The notes beneath the pieces are model-generated. The model was not told the DNA's origin and ran no database searches. It was given only the letters and a program-made list of their open reading frames with translations. From Candidatus Gallimonas intestinigallinarum (lineage in GTDB: Bacteria; Bacillota_A; Clostridia; Christensenellales; Borkfalkiaceae): a DNA stretch of 33,909 nt. The translations under genes were made by a program, and so were the position numbers. Below, piece by piece: positions 14,818 to 23,140 of the stretch. Each line of letters begins with the position of its first letter. The stretch's first letter is position 1. Location of the stretch: NCBI GenBank assembly GCA_019116405.1, contig DXBS01000052.1, positions 1 to 33,909 on the forward strand. The letters are read 5' to 3'.

Positions 14818-16262
14818 ACCGCGTCGTTTTGGTCGGCGCGGGCTGCGGCGAGGGAATGATCACATTGCGGGGCGCGCAGCTTCTCAGGCGTGCGGACTGC
14901 ATCGTCTACGACGCGCTCCTCGACGAAGGATTGCTCGCCCTCGCGCCGCCCCGGTGCGAGAAGATCTGCGTCGGGAAGCGGGCGGGTGCGCACAGCATGG
15001 CGCAGGCGGAGATCAACGATCTGCTCGTCGCGTGCGGAAGGAAATACCCGCTCACCGTCCGCCTGAAAGGGGGCGATCCCTTCGTGTTCGGGCGGGGCGG
15101 CGAGGAACTTGCGGCGCTCGCCGAAGAGGGCATTGCCTGCGCCGTCGTCCCGGGCGTGACCTCTGCCGTCGCCGCCGCGGAGCTCGCGGGCATTCCCGTC
15201 ACCCATCGCGGCGTCGCGCAGTCGGTGACGATCGTCACGGCGCACACCGCGCAGGGCGTGCCCGACTTCGGGAAGTTTGCCCAAATAGGGGGGACGCTCG
15301 TCTTTCTCATGGCAAAGGCGGCTTGTGCGCAGATCGCAGAGGGGCTGATCAAGGGCGGGTTTTCGCCGCAAACGCCCGCCGCGCTCATTTCGTGCGCGGG
15401 GACGCAGAACATGCAGGTGCGGCGCTGTGCCCTCGCAGAACTTGGAACGCTTGCCCGTGAACTGGAAGCGCCGCTGACCGCCGTCGTCGGCGAGGTGTGC
15501 AGTCCCCGTTTGTTGGGCGAAAATTTTGGCAACGTATTTGAAAAACCGATGCCAAGCGGCGCGCGTGTCGCCGTCGTCGGCACGCAGACGCACGTCGCGC
15601 ATATGTCCGATGCGCTGCTTGCGCGCGGGCTTACGCCCCTGCACTGTCCGATCGGGCGCATTTCGCCCCTCGCTTTTGACGGCGTGTTTGCAGATCTTGC
15701 GGGCTACGACTTTTTGGCATTCACGTCCGCGAACGGCGTGGACGTGTTCTTTGAACGATGCCGCGCGCTGGGAATCGACCACCGCCGCTTTGCCCGTCAC
15801 CGCTTTGCGGCGGTGGGGGAGCATACGGCGAACAGGCTCGCCGAGTTCGGCTTTCACGCCGATCTCGTCCCCGGGGCGCAGACGACGCGCGCGCTCACGG
15901 AGGCACTGAAAACTGTCGCCCCGCGCGAAAAGGTCGCCGTCCTGTGCGCCAAGGCGGGCAATCGGCTCCTTTCTGAGGCGGGTGTGCGCTACGATCTCTA
16001 TGAGGTGATCTATGACCCCGATGCCCTGTCGCGTGCGGCGCGCACGGTGCAGACGGCAAAGTATGTGACGTTCGGCTCCTTCGGCGGCGCGAGCGCGTTT
16101 TTGGAGTTCGCGCCGCTGCCCGAAGGCGTGCGCGCGGTCTGCATCGGCGAGGAGACGGCAAAAGCGCTTCAAATGCGCGGCAAAACGCCGCTCGTAGCCG
16201 CCGTGCCGGGCGCGGAGGCAATGGCAGACAGGATTTTACAGGAGGAATCATGCAAAGACTGA
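14814..16262 (+). CDS. cobA-hemD: Fused uroporphyrinogen-III C-methyltransferase / uroporphyrinogen-III synthase
   Basis: A two-domain enzyme of 482 residues. The N-terminal SUMT domain (about 1-238) methylates uroporphyrinogen III twice with SAM to give precorrin-2. It has VVLVGAGCGEG, VRLKGGDPFVFGRGGEE and VVPGVTSAVAAAELAGIPVTHR. The C-terminal HemD domain (about 240-482) closes hydroxymethylbilane into uroporphyrinogen III; LAFTSANGVDVFF and YVTFGSFGGASAF mark it. This fusion is common in Clostridia and feeds siroheme and cobalamin rather than heme. The ATG at 14814 has GGAGG 8 nt upstream and an ATGA overlap with hemC; the frame extends further upstream without a plausible start. Confidence 0.93.
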   Translation: MNRVVLVGAGCGEGMITLRGAQLLRRADCIVYDALLDEGLLALAPPRCEKICVGKRAGAHSMAQAEINDLLVACGRKYPLTVRLKGGDPFVFGRGGEELAALAEEGIACAVVPGVTSAVAAAELAGIPVTHRGVAQSVTIVTAHTAQGVPDFGKFAQIGGTLVFLMAKAACAQIAEGLIKGGFSPQTPAALISCAGTQNMQVRRCALAELGTLARELEAPLTAVVGEVCSPRLLGENFGNVFEKPMPSGARVAVVGTQTHVAHMSDALLARGLTPLHCPIGRISPLAFDGVFADLAGYDFLAFTSANGVDVFFERCRALGIDHRRFARHRFAAVGEHTANRLAEFGFHADLVPGAQTTRALTEALKTVAPREKVAVLCAKAGNRLLSEAGVRYDLYEVIYDPDALSRAARTVQTAKYVTFGSFGGASAFLEFAPLPEGVRAVCIGEETAKALQMRGKTPLVAAVPGAEAMADRILQEESCKD

Positions 16263-17236
16263 GAAGACTGCGGCGCAGCGCTGCCATGCGCGATCTCGTC
16301 GCCGAGACGCAAGTGAGGACGGGTGCACTCATCTATCCGATTTTCGTCATCGACGGGGAAAATATCAGGGAGGAAGTTCCCTCCATGCCCGGGGTGTACC
16401 GCTATTCGGTCGATCGGCTGGAAGAGATCGTGGACGAGATGCTCGCCTGCAAGATCGGCGGGACGATGCTCTTCGGCGTGCCCGCGCACAAGGACGATTT
16501 AGGGAGTGAGGCATACGCGGAAGACGGCGTCGTCCAGCGCGCCATCCGCCGCATCAAGCAGCTTTGCGCGCAGAAGAGAGAAGCGCTGCTCGTCATCGCC
16601 GATATCTGCCTGTGCGAATACACTACGCACGGGCATTGCGGGGTGCTCTGCGGCGGCGACGTGGACAACGACGCGTCCCTGCCGCTGCATGCAAAGGCGG
16701 CACTGGCTGCCGTCAGAGCGGGGGCGGACATGGTCGCGCCCTCCTCGATGATGGACGGCGTGGTCGCCGCCATTCGTGAGGCGCTCGACGTGAACGGCTT
16801 TGCCGCTACGCCCATCATGGGCTACAGCGCCAAGTTTGCCTCCGTCTTCTATTCTCCCTTCCGCGACGCCGCGGACTCCGCTCCGCAGACGGGGGACAGA
16901 AGGGGGTATCAGATGGACTTCCGCAACGGGCGGGAGGCGCTGCGTGAGCTTGCAGCAGACGAGGCAGAGGGCGCGGATATCCTCATGGTCAAGCCCGCGC
17001 TCGCCTATCTGGACGTCGTACACGCGGCGCGGGCGCAGACCAGGCTGCCGCTCGCCGTCTACAACGTCAGCGGGGAGTATGCCATGGTCAAGGCTGCGGC
17101 GCGGGCGGGCATGCTGGATGAAAAGCGCGCCGTCACCGAACTTCTGACGGCGTTCTTCCGCGCGGGGGCGGACATCGTCATCACCTATCACGCGCTGGAC
17201 TGGGCGCACTGGCAGCGGGAGCATTCCGCACAGTAA
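16250..17236 (+). CDS. hemB: Delta-aminolevulinic acid dehydratase (porphobilinogen synthase)
   Basis: Condenses two 5-aminolevulinate molecules into porphobilinogen. The 328-residue protein has the usual length. The active-site lysines are K195 (GYSAKFAS) and K248 (MVKPAL). The Cys-type zinc site is present as C120, C122 and C130 in DICLCEYTTHGHCG, so the enzyme should be zinc-dependent. An AGGAGGA site precedes the ATG, and the gene overlaps the end of cobA-hemD by 13 nt. Confidence 0.95.
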   Translation: MQRLRRLRRSAAMRDLVAETQVRTGALIYPIFVIDGENIREEVPSMPGVYRYSVDRLEEIVDEMLACKIGGTMLFGVPAHKDDLGSEAYAEDGVVQRAIRRIKQLCAQKREALLVIADICLCEYTTHGHCGVLCGGDVDNDASLPLHAKAALAAVRAGADMVAPSSMMDGVVAAIREALDVNGFAATPIMGYSAKFASVFYSPFRDAADSAPQTGDRRGYQMDFRNGREALRELAADEAEGADILMVKPALAYLDVVHAARAQTRLPLAVYNVSGEYAMVKAAARAGMLDEKRAVTELLTAFFRAGADIVITYHALDWAHWQREHSAQ

Positions 17237-17250
17237 CCGAGAGGCAGGAT

Positions 17251-18534
17251 ATGAGCGAGAATCAACAGTATTTTGAACGGGCGAAAAGGATCATCCAGGG
17301 CGCCGTCAATTCCCCCGTGCGCGCCTTCCGCGCCGTCGGACGCACGCCCCGCTTTATCCGCGAGGCGAAGGGGGACACGATCACCGACGTCGGGGGCAAA
17401 AGTTATACCGACTATGTGATGAGCTGGGGTCCGCTCGTTTTAGGGCACGCGCGCGAGGAGGTCGTCCGCGCGGTCACGGACGCCGCAGCAAGAGGCCTCT
17501 CCTACGGCGCACCCACGGGCAGAGAGACGGAGCTCGCCGAGGAGATTGGCGCCGCCTGCCCGCACATGGAGCTTGTCCGCCTCGTCAACTCGGGCACGGA
17601 GGCGACCATGTCCGCCGTGCGCGTCGCGCGCGGCTATACTCGGCGGGAGAAGATCGTCAAATTTGCGGGTAACTATCACGGGCATTCGGACGGCCTGCTC
17701 GTCAAAGCGGGCTCGGGGTGTTTAACGGGCGCCGTGCCGGACAGCCTCGGCGTCCCGCGCGGGTATGCTGCAGAGACGCTCGTCGCGCAGTACAACGACC
17801 TTGCAAGCGTGCGTGCACTCTTTGAGGCCAACCGCGGGGAGATTGCCTGCGTCATCGTCGAGCCCGTCGCCGCCAATATGGGCGTCGTCCCGCCCGAGGA
17901 GGGCTTTTTGCAGGGACTGCGCGCGCTCTGTGATCAAAGCGGGGCGCTGCTCATCTTTGACGAGGTCATCACGGGCTTCCGCGTCGCCTACGGCGGCGCG
18001 GCGGAGCGCTATGGCGTGACACCCGACCTTGCGGCGTACGGCAAGATCGTGGGCGGCGGCATGCCGCTTGCAGCCTACGGCGGGCGGCGGGAGATCATGT
18101 CCGTCGTCGCGCCGCTGGGCGGCGTGTACCAGGCGGGGACGCTGTCAGGGAACCCCGTCGCGACGGCGGCGGGGCTTGCGACGCTTCGCATCCTGCGCGA
18201 GGGAAGAGAGAATATTTACCCCGCATTGGAGGAGAAGGGGGCATATCTGGAAGAAGCGTTCCGCGCGGCGGGCGTGCCCGCCACGCGGGTCGGCTCCATC
18301 CTCACACCCTTCTTTGCAGCGCGCGCACCCAAAAATTACGCCGAGGCGTGCGCCTGCGACACGGCGGCGTTCGCGCGCTACTTCGGCGCGATGCTGGACG
18401 CGGGGCAGTACGTCGCGCCTTCGCAGTTCGAGGCAATGTTCGTCTCTGCCGTTCACACCAAGCAGCACCTGCAGGAGACGGCCTCCGCAATCGCTGCGGC
18501 CGTCAGAGCGGCGCGCGAAGCGGCGCCCATATAA
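17251..18534 (+). CDS. hemL: Glutamate-1-semialdehyde 2,1-aminomutase
   Basis: Converts glutamate-1-semialdehyde to 5-aminolevulinate with PLP, completing the C5 route begun by HemA. The 427-residue product has the usual length. Seen: SPVRAFRAVG at the N-terminus, VNSGTEATMSA for cofactor phosphate contact, YHGHSDGLLVKAGSG, FDEVITGFRV, and the PLP lysine K265 in AAYGKIVGGGMP. It starts 14 nt after hemB with a modest GAGGCAGG binding site and is the last intact gene of the operon. There are no hemE, hemN or hemH genes here, so the operon as seen stops at the siroheme/cobalamin branch. Confidence 0.95.
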   Translation: MSENQQYFERAKRIIQGAVNSPVRAFRAVGRTPRFIREAKGDTITDVGGKSYTDYVMSWGPLVLGHAREEVVRAVTDAAARGLSYGAPTGRETELAEEIGAACPHMELVRLVNSGTEATMSAVRVARGYTRREKIVKFAGNYHGHSDGLLVKAGSGCLTGAVPDSLGVPRGYAAETLVAQYNDLASVRALFEANRGEIACVIVEPVAANMGVVPPEEGFLQGLRALCDQSGALLIFDEVITGFRVAYGGAAERYGVTPDLAAYGKIVGGGMPLAAYGGRREIMSVVAPLGGVYQAGTLSGNPVATAAGLATLRILREGRENIYPALEEKGAYLEEAFRAAGVPATRVGSILTPFFAARAPKNYAEACACDTAAFARYFGAMLDAGQYVAPSQFEAMFVSAVHTKQHLQETASAIAAAVRAAREAAPI

Positions 18535-18551
18535 GCGCGCGGGAGGAGATC

Positions 18552-19317
18552 ATGCGGACGCGCTATCCGATCGATCGGAGCTTTGGGATCTTTTCCAGGG
18601 TATCGCCGCCGTTCGGGCGGGGGATCTTCGCGCTTGCGCGCGCAGCGCTCTCCCTTGTGAAAAAGGGCAGCAGAGGCGTTTCGGTGCGTCGCGTCACAAT
18701 CGCGGGAAAAGTGCCCGTGCGCGCCTTTCTCATCTCGCCAAAAGGGGAAAAGGGAAAACTGCCCTGCCTTGTCTATTTTCATGGCGGCGGGTTTGTGTTC
18801 AAAGCGGCAGGATATCATTACCGGAACGCCGCGGCATATGCGTGGACGGGGTGCCGCGTGCTCTTCGTTGACTACCGCCTCGCGCCGAACTATCCCTGTC
18901 CCGCGCCCAACGAGGACTGTTTTGCGGCGTATGCGTGGGCGGCGGAGCATGCAGACGCAGTCGATGCAGGCTTTTTCCGATACGCCCATGTGGAACGCGC
19001 GGCTGAACAAAAAAATGTGGCAGTACTATCTTGCGGACGGGCAGTATTCCTCCCCCGCGGAGGAGGCGGACGTCAGCTTTTTTCCGCCGACCTATCTGGA
19101 GACGGCACAGTTTGACTGTCTGCATGATGAAGGCGTTGCCTTTGCGGAAAAATTGCGTGAACAGCATGTGCCCGTGACGCTGCGGGAGACAGTGGGCACG
19201 ATGCACGGGCATGACATCGTGCGGAAAAGCAGGGTCACGAAGGAGAGCGTCATGGCGCGGTGCGCGGCACTCGCCGCTGCGCTCGGGACGCGAAGCGATC
19301 AGTCGCGACAAAAATAA
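18552..19317 (+). pseudogene. Alpha/beta hydrolase (HSL-type esterase), broken by an internal deletion
   Basis: A good site (GGAGGA) precedes the ATG at 18552. The first 133 residues read as an HSL-family esterase: oxyanion-hole motif HGGG at 77-80 and DYRLAPNYPCPAPNEDC at 107-123. After the CAT at 18948 the frame runs into unrelated sequence and stops at 19115. The matching C-terminal half continues in another frame from about 18949 (SDTPMWN, YLETAQFDCLHDEG with the likely catalytic Asp, GTMHGHD with the His) to the TAA at 19315. The stretch that should carry the GDSAGG nucleophile, roughly 60 residues, is missing. The enzyme should be inactive. A sequencing indel would explain the frameshift but not the missing segment. 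Confidence 0.85.
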
Positions 19318-19328
19318 ATCACGACAAG

Positions 19329-19364
19329 AAAAACGGGACGCTTGTTCGAAGCGCCCCGTTTTTT
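19329..19364. terminator. Bidirectional terminator between the siroheme and rnf operons
   Basis: A hairpin with AAAAACGGG-A-CGCTT pairing with AAGCG-C-CCCGTTTTT (one mismatch), loop GTTCG at 19344-19348, and a six-T tail on the plus strand. On the minus strand it also ends in a T-run, 26 nt past the rnfB stop, so it can end both converging transcripts. Confidence 0.88.
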
Positions 19365-19389
19365 GGGAAAAATAATTAAATATCTCGTG

Positions 19390-20205
19390 TTAATATCTCG
19401 TGCGAATGCTCCCGCGCGGGCAAGCCTCAGCGCACTTGCCGCAGTTTACGCACTTGTCGTAGTCGATGACGGGAAGATTGTCCTGCATCGTGATCGCGCC
19501 CTGCGGACAGACGCGCGCGCACTTGCCGCAGGCGATGCAGCCCACCTTGCAGGCATCCATGACCGCCTTGCCCTTCGCGTGCGAGGAGCAGGCGATATAG
19601 ACCCTGGCGTCGGCGGGGATGCGCGAGAACAGCTTCTTGGGGCAGGCGAGCATGCACGCCCCGCAGGAGATGCACTTGTCGTCCGTCTGCGCACAGCCGC
19701 CGGGAAGGGAGATGGCGCCCTCGGGACAGACGCGGGAGCAGTTGCCGTCCCCCAGGCACCCGTATTTGCAAGACTTATGTCCGCCCGCGAGCTTGTTTTC
19801 CTCGGCGCAGTCCTTTGCGCCGTTGTAGGTGAACGCGTCCGCGGCATTTTGCCCGCCCGCGCAGTGGCAGACGCTCACGGTCGGCTTGCCCGCAGAGAAG
19901 GGGACGCCGAGGATCTCGGCGATCGCCGCCTTCTGCGCGGTTTCCGTGACGTGGCAGTCGGAAAGGGTCGCTTCGCCTTTGGCGAGCTTTTCGGCAAAGC
20001 CCGAACAGCCCGTGCAGCCGCACCCGCCGCAGTTGGCGCCGGCGAGGTGGGAGAGGATGCTTTCCACCTTCTCGTCCGCGTTGGTCTTGCAGAACTTGGC
20101 GACGAGCAGGATGCACACAGTGAGCAGGACGGCGATCGCGGCAAAGATGCCGATGACGATGCCGACCTGTCCCCATTGCACTTGAGCAAGAAGAAGAGTT
20201 TGCAT
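19390..20205 (-). CDS. rnfB: Rnf complex subunit B, polyferredoxin
   Basis: RnfB is the cytoplasmic entry point for electrons from reduced ferredoxin into the Rnf complex. The 271-residue protein has one N-terminal membrane anchor (about 14-36) and the RnfB-specific cluster motif ANCGGCGCTGCSGFAEKL. A series of CxxCxxCxxxCP ferredoxin motifs follows in the C-terminal half, for example CISCGACMLACP, CIACGKCARVCP and CVNCGKCAEACP. AAGGAGG lies just upstream of the ATG, 9 nt after the rnfA stop. It is the last gene of the operon. Confidence 0.96.
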   Translation of the reverse strand: MQTLLLAQVQWGQVGIVIGIFAAIAVLLTVCILLVAKFCKTNADEKVESILSHLAGANCGGCGCTGCSGFAEKLAKGEATLSDCHVTETAQKAAIAEILGVPFSAGKPTVSVCHCAGGQNAADAFTYNGAKDCAEENKLAGGHKSCKYGCLGDGNCSRVCPEGAISLPGGCAQTDDKCISCGACMLACPKKLFSRIPADARVYIACSSHAKGKAVMDACKVGCIACGKCARVCPQGAITMQDNLPVIDYDKCVNCGKCAEACPRGSIRTRY

Positions 20206-20214
20206 AGTTCCTCC

Positions 20215-20829
20215 TTACAGCAGCGCAAAGACGTAGAACGCCATTGCCATAAAGCACGCCGCGACCATCGTGATGGGAAAGCCCTTCATACACTTCGCAA
20301 CGGGCATTTTTTCCAGCTTCTCCCGAACGCCGCCCATGAGGAGCATGGCAAGTGTAAATCCAAGCCCCGAGCAGAGCGCGTACAAAAGCGCAAAGCCGAG
20401 GTTCATGGAGATGCCCACAGCCACGCCGCTGACGATCTCGGAGACGTCATTGACGAGCAGCAGTTCCGCAACGCCTAAGATTGCGCAGTTGGTCGTGATG
20501 AGGGGCAGATAGATGCCCATCGAGCGATAGAGCGCGGGGGAGATCTTTTCAATGATCTTTTCCAGCATCTGCACGAGCGCCGCAATGACGAAGATGAAGA
20601 AGATGATCTCCAGGTATTCGATATGGAGCGGCACCATGATGTACATGTACAGCGGGTAGGTGACGAGGGTTGCAAGTAACATGACGAGCGTCACCGCAAC
20701 GCCCATCGAGAGCGCGCTGTTGGTCTTTTTGGAGACGCCCAAAAAGGGGCAGATGCCGAGGAACTTTACCAGAATGAAGTTCTGTGAAAAGACGGCGGAG
20801 ATGACGATGAGCAAAATTGTCGTAGCCAT
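20215..20829 (-). CDS. rnfA: Rnf complex subunit A
   Basis: An integral membrane subunit (204 residues, about six segments) of the ferredoxin:NAD oxidoreductase ion pump, related to RnfE and NqrD/NqrE. It shows the family signature NFILVKFLGICPFLGVS near the N-terminus and the inverted counterpart LITTNCAILGVAELL, each with the Cys thought to hold an intramembrane Fe-S centre. Its ATG directly follows the rnfE stop (TAA then ATG), with GGAGGG inside the end of rnfE. Confidence 0.96.
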   Translation of the reverse strand: MATTILLIVISAVFSQNFILVKFLGICPFLGVSKKTNSALSMGVAVTLVMLLATLVTYPLYMYIMVPLHIEYLEIIFFIFVIAALVQMLEKIIEKISPALYRSMGIYLPLITTNCAILGVAELLLVNDVSEIVSGVAVGISMNLGFALLYALCSGLGFTLAMLLMGGVREKLEKMPVAKCMKGFPITMVAACFMAMAFYVFALL

Positions 20830-21519
20830 TTAATTGCCCTCCTTTTCGGTTGTTTCGCTCACGGGCGGGAGCGGTTCGTCCCCCGCAGGCATGCGCAGTG
20901 TGCGCATCTTTCTGACGCGCCGCGCCTGTTCCATCTTGTTGGTCACGAGCACAAAGAGCGCGATGCAGATGCCGTACACGAAGAACGCGCCCGCGGAGTT
21001 GGTGAAGAATCCGATTTTGAAGTCCATCACCTGAATGCCGAAGAAGGAGCCGCTGCCCAAAAATTCGCGGATGATGCCGATGAACGTGAGTGCAAACGTC
21101 AGTCCTAAACCCGTTGCAATGCCGTCGATCGCGCTGTCAAGCACGGGATTCTTGCTCGCAAACGCCTCCGCACGCCCCAGGATGACGCAGTTGACGACGA
21201 TGAGGGGCAGGAATACGCCCATGGAGTCGTACAGGTCCGGGATGTACTTGTCCAGCACCATTCTAAGCAGCGTGACCATCGTCGCGATGATGACGACAAA
21301 GGCGGGAATGCGCACCGTGTTGGGGATGACCTTGCGCAGCAGGGAGATGAGCACGTTGCTTAAAAGCAAAACAACAGTGACAGAGATTCCCATGCCGAAG
21401 CTGTTGATTGCGGAAGTGGACATGGCGAGCGTCGCACAGGTGCCCAGCACCAGTTTGAACGTCGCATTGTTGGTGATGAGACCGTCGTATGCGATCTTGC
21501 CGTATTTCTTTGCGTTCAT
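20830..21519 (-). CDS. rnfE: Rnf complex subunit E
   Basis: A membrane subunit homologous to RnfA, 229 residues from the ATG at 21519. GGGAGG lies upstream and an ATGA overlap joins it to rnfG; the frame extends upstream to 21552 without need. Family motifs are LVLGTCATLAMSTSA and LIVVNCVILGRAEAFA, the two Cys-bearing half-repeats. The C-terminal tail of about 35 residues is charged and cytoplasmic. Confidence 0.95.
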   Translation of the reverse strand: MNAKKYGKIAYDGLITNNATFKLVLGTCATLAMSTSAINSFGMGISVTVVLLLSNVLISLLRKVIPNTVRIPAFVVIIATMVTLLRMVLDKYIPDLYDSMGVFLPLIVVNCVILGRAEAFASKNPVLDSAIDGIATGLGLTFALTFIGIIREFLGSGSFFGIQVMDFKIGFFTNSAGAFFVYGICIALFVLVTNKMEQARRVRKMRTLRMPAGDEPLPPVSETTEKEGN

Positions 21520-22139
21520 GCCTGACCTCCCGAGATGACGTTGCGGAAGCACGCGAGCGCCGTATTGACGGCGTTGACCATCGCGTTAGATGTCTCGCTC
21601 GCGCCCGCCACAACGTTATTGAGCGCATCGGAAGAATTTTCGATCGCCGTAAAGTAGCCGCCCGCCGCGATCGCTTCGTTCTGCGAAGTGAAGTAGTCGT
21701 AATAACTGTTTGAAAAATTGGAGATGAGCGTCTGTCCGTCGTTGGTGTCGTAGACGACCTTCTCGATGCCGGTGAGGGTGCGTGTGCCGTCCGCGGAAGT
21801 TTCGCAGGCGATGACCACCCACAGCGTCACCGTTCCCGAACCGCCCGAATAGCCGCCGTAGCCCGTCGTGTGCAGGAGATAGTTGCCGTCGTCCACGACC
21901 AGATACGCTTCCTCCACCTGACCGTTGTTGTAGGACTTCTGTTCGTCGGTGAGCGCAAGTTCCTGTGTTTCGACCTCCGCGCCGTAGATCTTGGCGATGG
22001 AGCGGGCAAAGCGCTCCTCGTCGGAGACAAAGAAGATATCGTTGCAGATGGCGAGCAGAACGCCCGCGACGAGCACGATCGCGATGAGCACCGCGAGGCT
22101 CTTGAAGGCGTTGCTCCTGAAAAACTGTTTGACCGTCAT
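21516..22139 (-). CDS. rnfG: Rnf complex subunit G, FMN-binding
   Basis: The extracytoplasmic flavin subunit, anchored by one N-terminal segment (about 15-33); 207 residues. The family carries covalent FMN on the Thr of an S/T-G-A-T motif, attached by ApbE. Here the aligned site reads AGASETS (178-184), so Ser181 stands where Thr is usual. AGGAGGG precedes the ATG and the gene overlaps rnfD by ATGA. No apbE is seen in the window. Confidence 0.93.
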   Translation of the reverse strand: MTVKQFFRSNAFKSLAVLIAIVLVAGVLLAICNDIFFVSDEERFARSIAKIYGAEVETQELALTDEQKSYNNGQVEEAYLVVDDGNYLLHTTGYGGYSGGSGTVTLWVVIACETSADGTRTLTGIEKVVYDTNDGQTLISNFSNSYYDYFTSQNEAIAAGGYFTAIENSSDALNNVVAGASETSNAMVNAVNTALACFRNVISGGQA

Positions 22140-23140
22140 TGCTTCGCCCTCCTGGTTTTAACGGAGCCGAAGGGGCGGGGCCTGATGACGAGGTCGAGCA
22201 GGAACACGACGAAGTTCATCAAAAAGATCGCAAAGGAGACGACCTCGATGCCGACCGCCTTTCTCAGTCCCGCCGTGAAAAGCCCGAGCGCGATGAAGTA
22301 GATGATATTGCCAAGCGTCGTCTTGGGGGTGGTCACATAGTCGGTCGCCATGAAGATCGCGCCCAGGAACAGCCCGCCCGAGAAGATCGCCTCCGCAAAC
22401 AGGTTGATGCCGAACCCGCCCTCCAATGCCATCGCGAACAGTCCCGTGGTGACGATATACAACAGGGGCAGATACCACTTGATGACGCCGCGCACGCACA
22501 GGTAGAGATATCCGACGAGGAGTGCGAGTTTGCACGTCTCGCCGATGCAGCCCGCAACGCCCGTGCCGAGGAAGAGATCGAGCGCCGAGAGCATGGGCTG
22601 CCCGCTCAGAAAGTTTCCAAGTTGTGTCGAGCCCGCCGAGGGGTCAAAGTTTGCGGCGTCGGTTGCTATGGGGCCGAAGTTCGCCGCGGGGTACATGGTC
22701 ATCGCCGTAAAGGAGATGAACAGCATGATCCTGCCCGCAAGCGCGGGGTTGACAATATTTTTGCCCGTACCGCCGAACAGCATTTTGGCAACGCCGACGG
22801 CAAAGATGCTCCCGATGAGGGGCATGTACCAAGCCTCGATCTGCGCGGGCAGACAGAGCGCGAGTAAGAGCCCCGTGACGAGGGAGGTGAGGTCAAACTG
22901 ACGGAAGAAGTCTTTGAGTATGCCGCTGTCCGTCCAGACCTTGTGCTGAATGAGGTACCACACAAGCTCGGTGAGGAAGGCGCCCGCCAGGGAGATCGCG
23001 ATGAATACCGCCGCTTCCCAGCCGAAGAACACGATGCCCGCCGCACTTGCGGGGAGCAGGGCGATGAGGACGTCCAGCATGATCGTCCGTGTGGTGCGCC
23101 GCGTCTTGATGTGCGGCGCCGGGGATACGATGAGATTCAT
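22136..23140 (-). CDS. rnfD: Rnf complex subunit D
   Basis: A polytopic membrane subunit with covalent FMN, related to NqrB; 334 residues. The start at 23140 has AGGAGGAAGG just upstream and an ATGA overlap with rnfC; the longer frame to 23227 only reads back into rnfC. The protein begins with the family's typical SPAPHIK segment. GGTGKNIVNPALAGR and the flavin-site region GSTQLGNFLSG, which keeps a Thr, are visible, followed by several membrane segments and a basic C-terminus. Confidence 0.94.
   Translation of the reverse strand: MNLIVSPAPHIKTRRTTRTIMLDVLIALLPASAAGIVFFGWEAAVFIAISLAGAFLTELVWYLIQHKVWTDSGILKDFFRQFDLTSLVTGLLLALCLPAQIEAWYMPLIGSIFAVGVAKMLFGGTGKNIVNPALAGRIMLFISFTAMTMYPAANFGPIATDAANFDPSAGSTQLGNFLSGQPMLSALDLFLGTGVAGCIGETCKLALLVGYLYLCVRGVIKWYLPLLYIVTTGLFAMALEGGFGINLFAEAIFSGGLFLGAIFMATDYVTTPKTTLGNIIYFIALGLFTAGLRKAVGIEVVSFAIFLMNFVVFLLDLVIRPRPFGSVKTRRAKQ

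Noticed and set aside
14733..16172. 479-codon minus-strand frame opposite cobA-hemD
   Set aside because: Antisense shadow of a conserved enzyme; Arg/Ala/His-rich with no recognisable motif.
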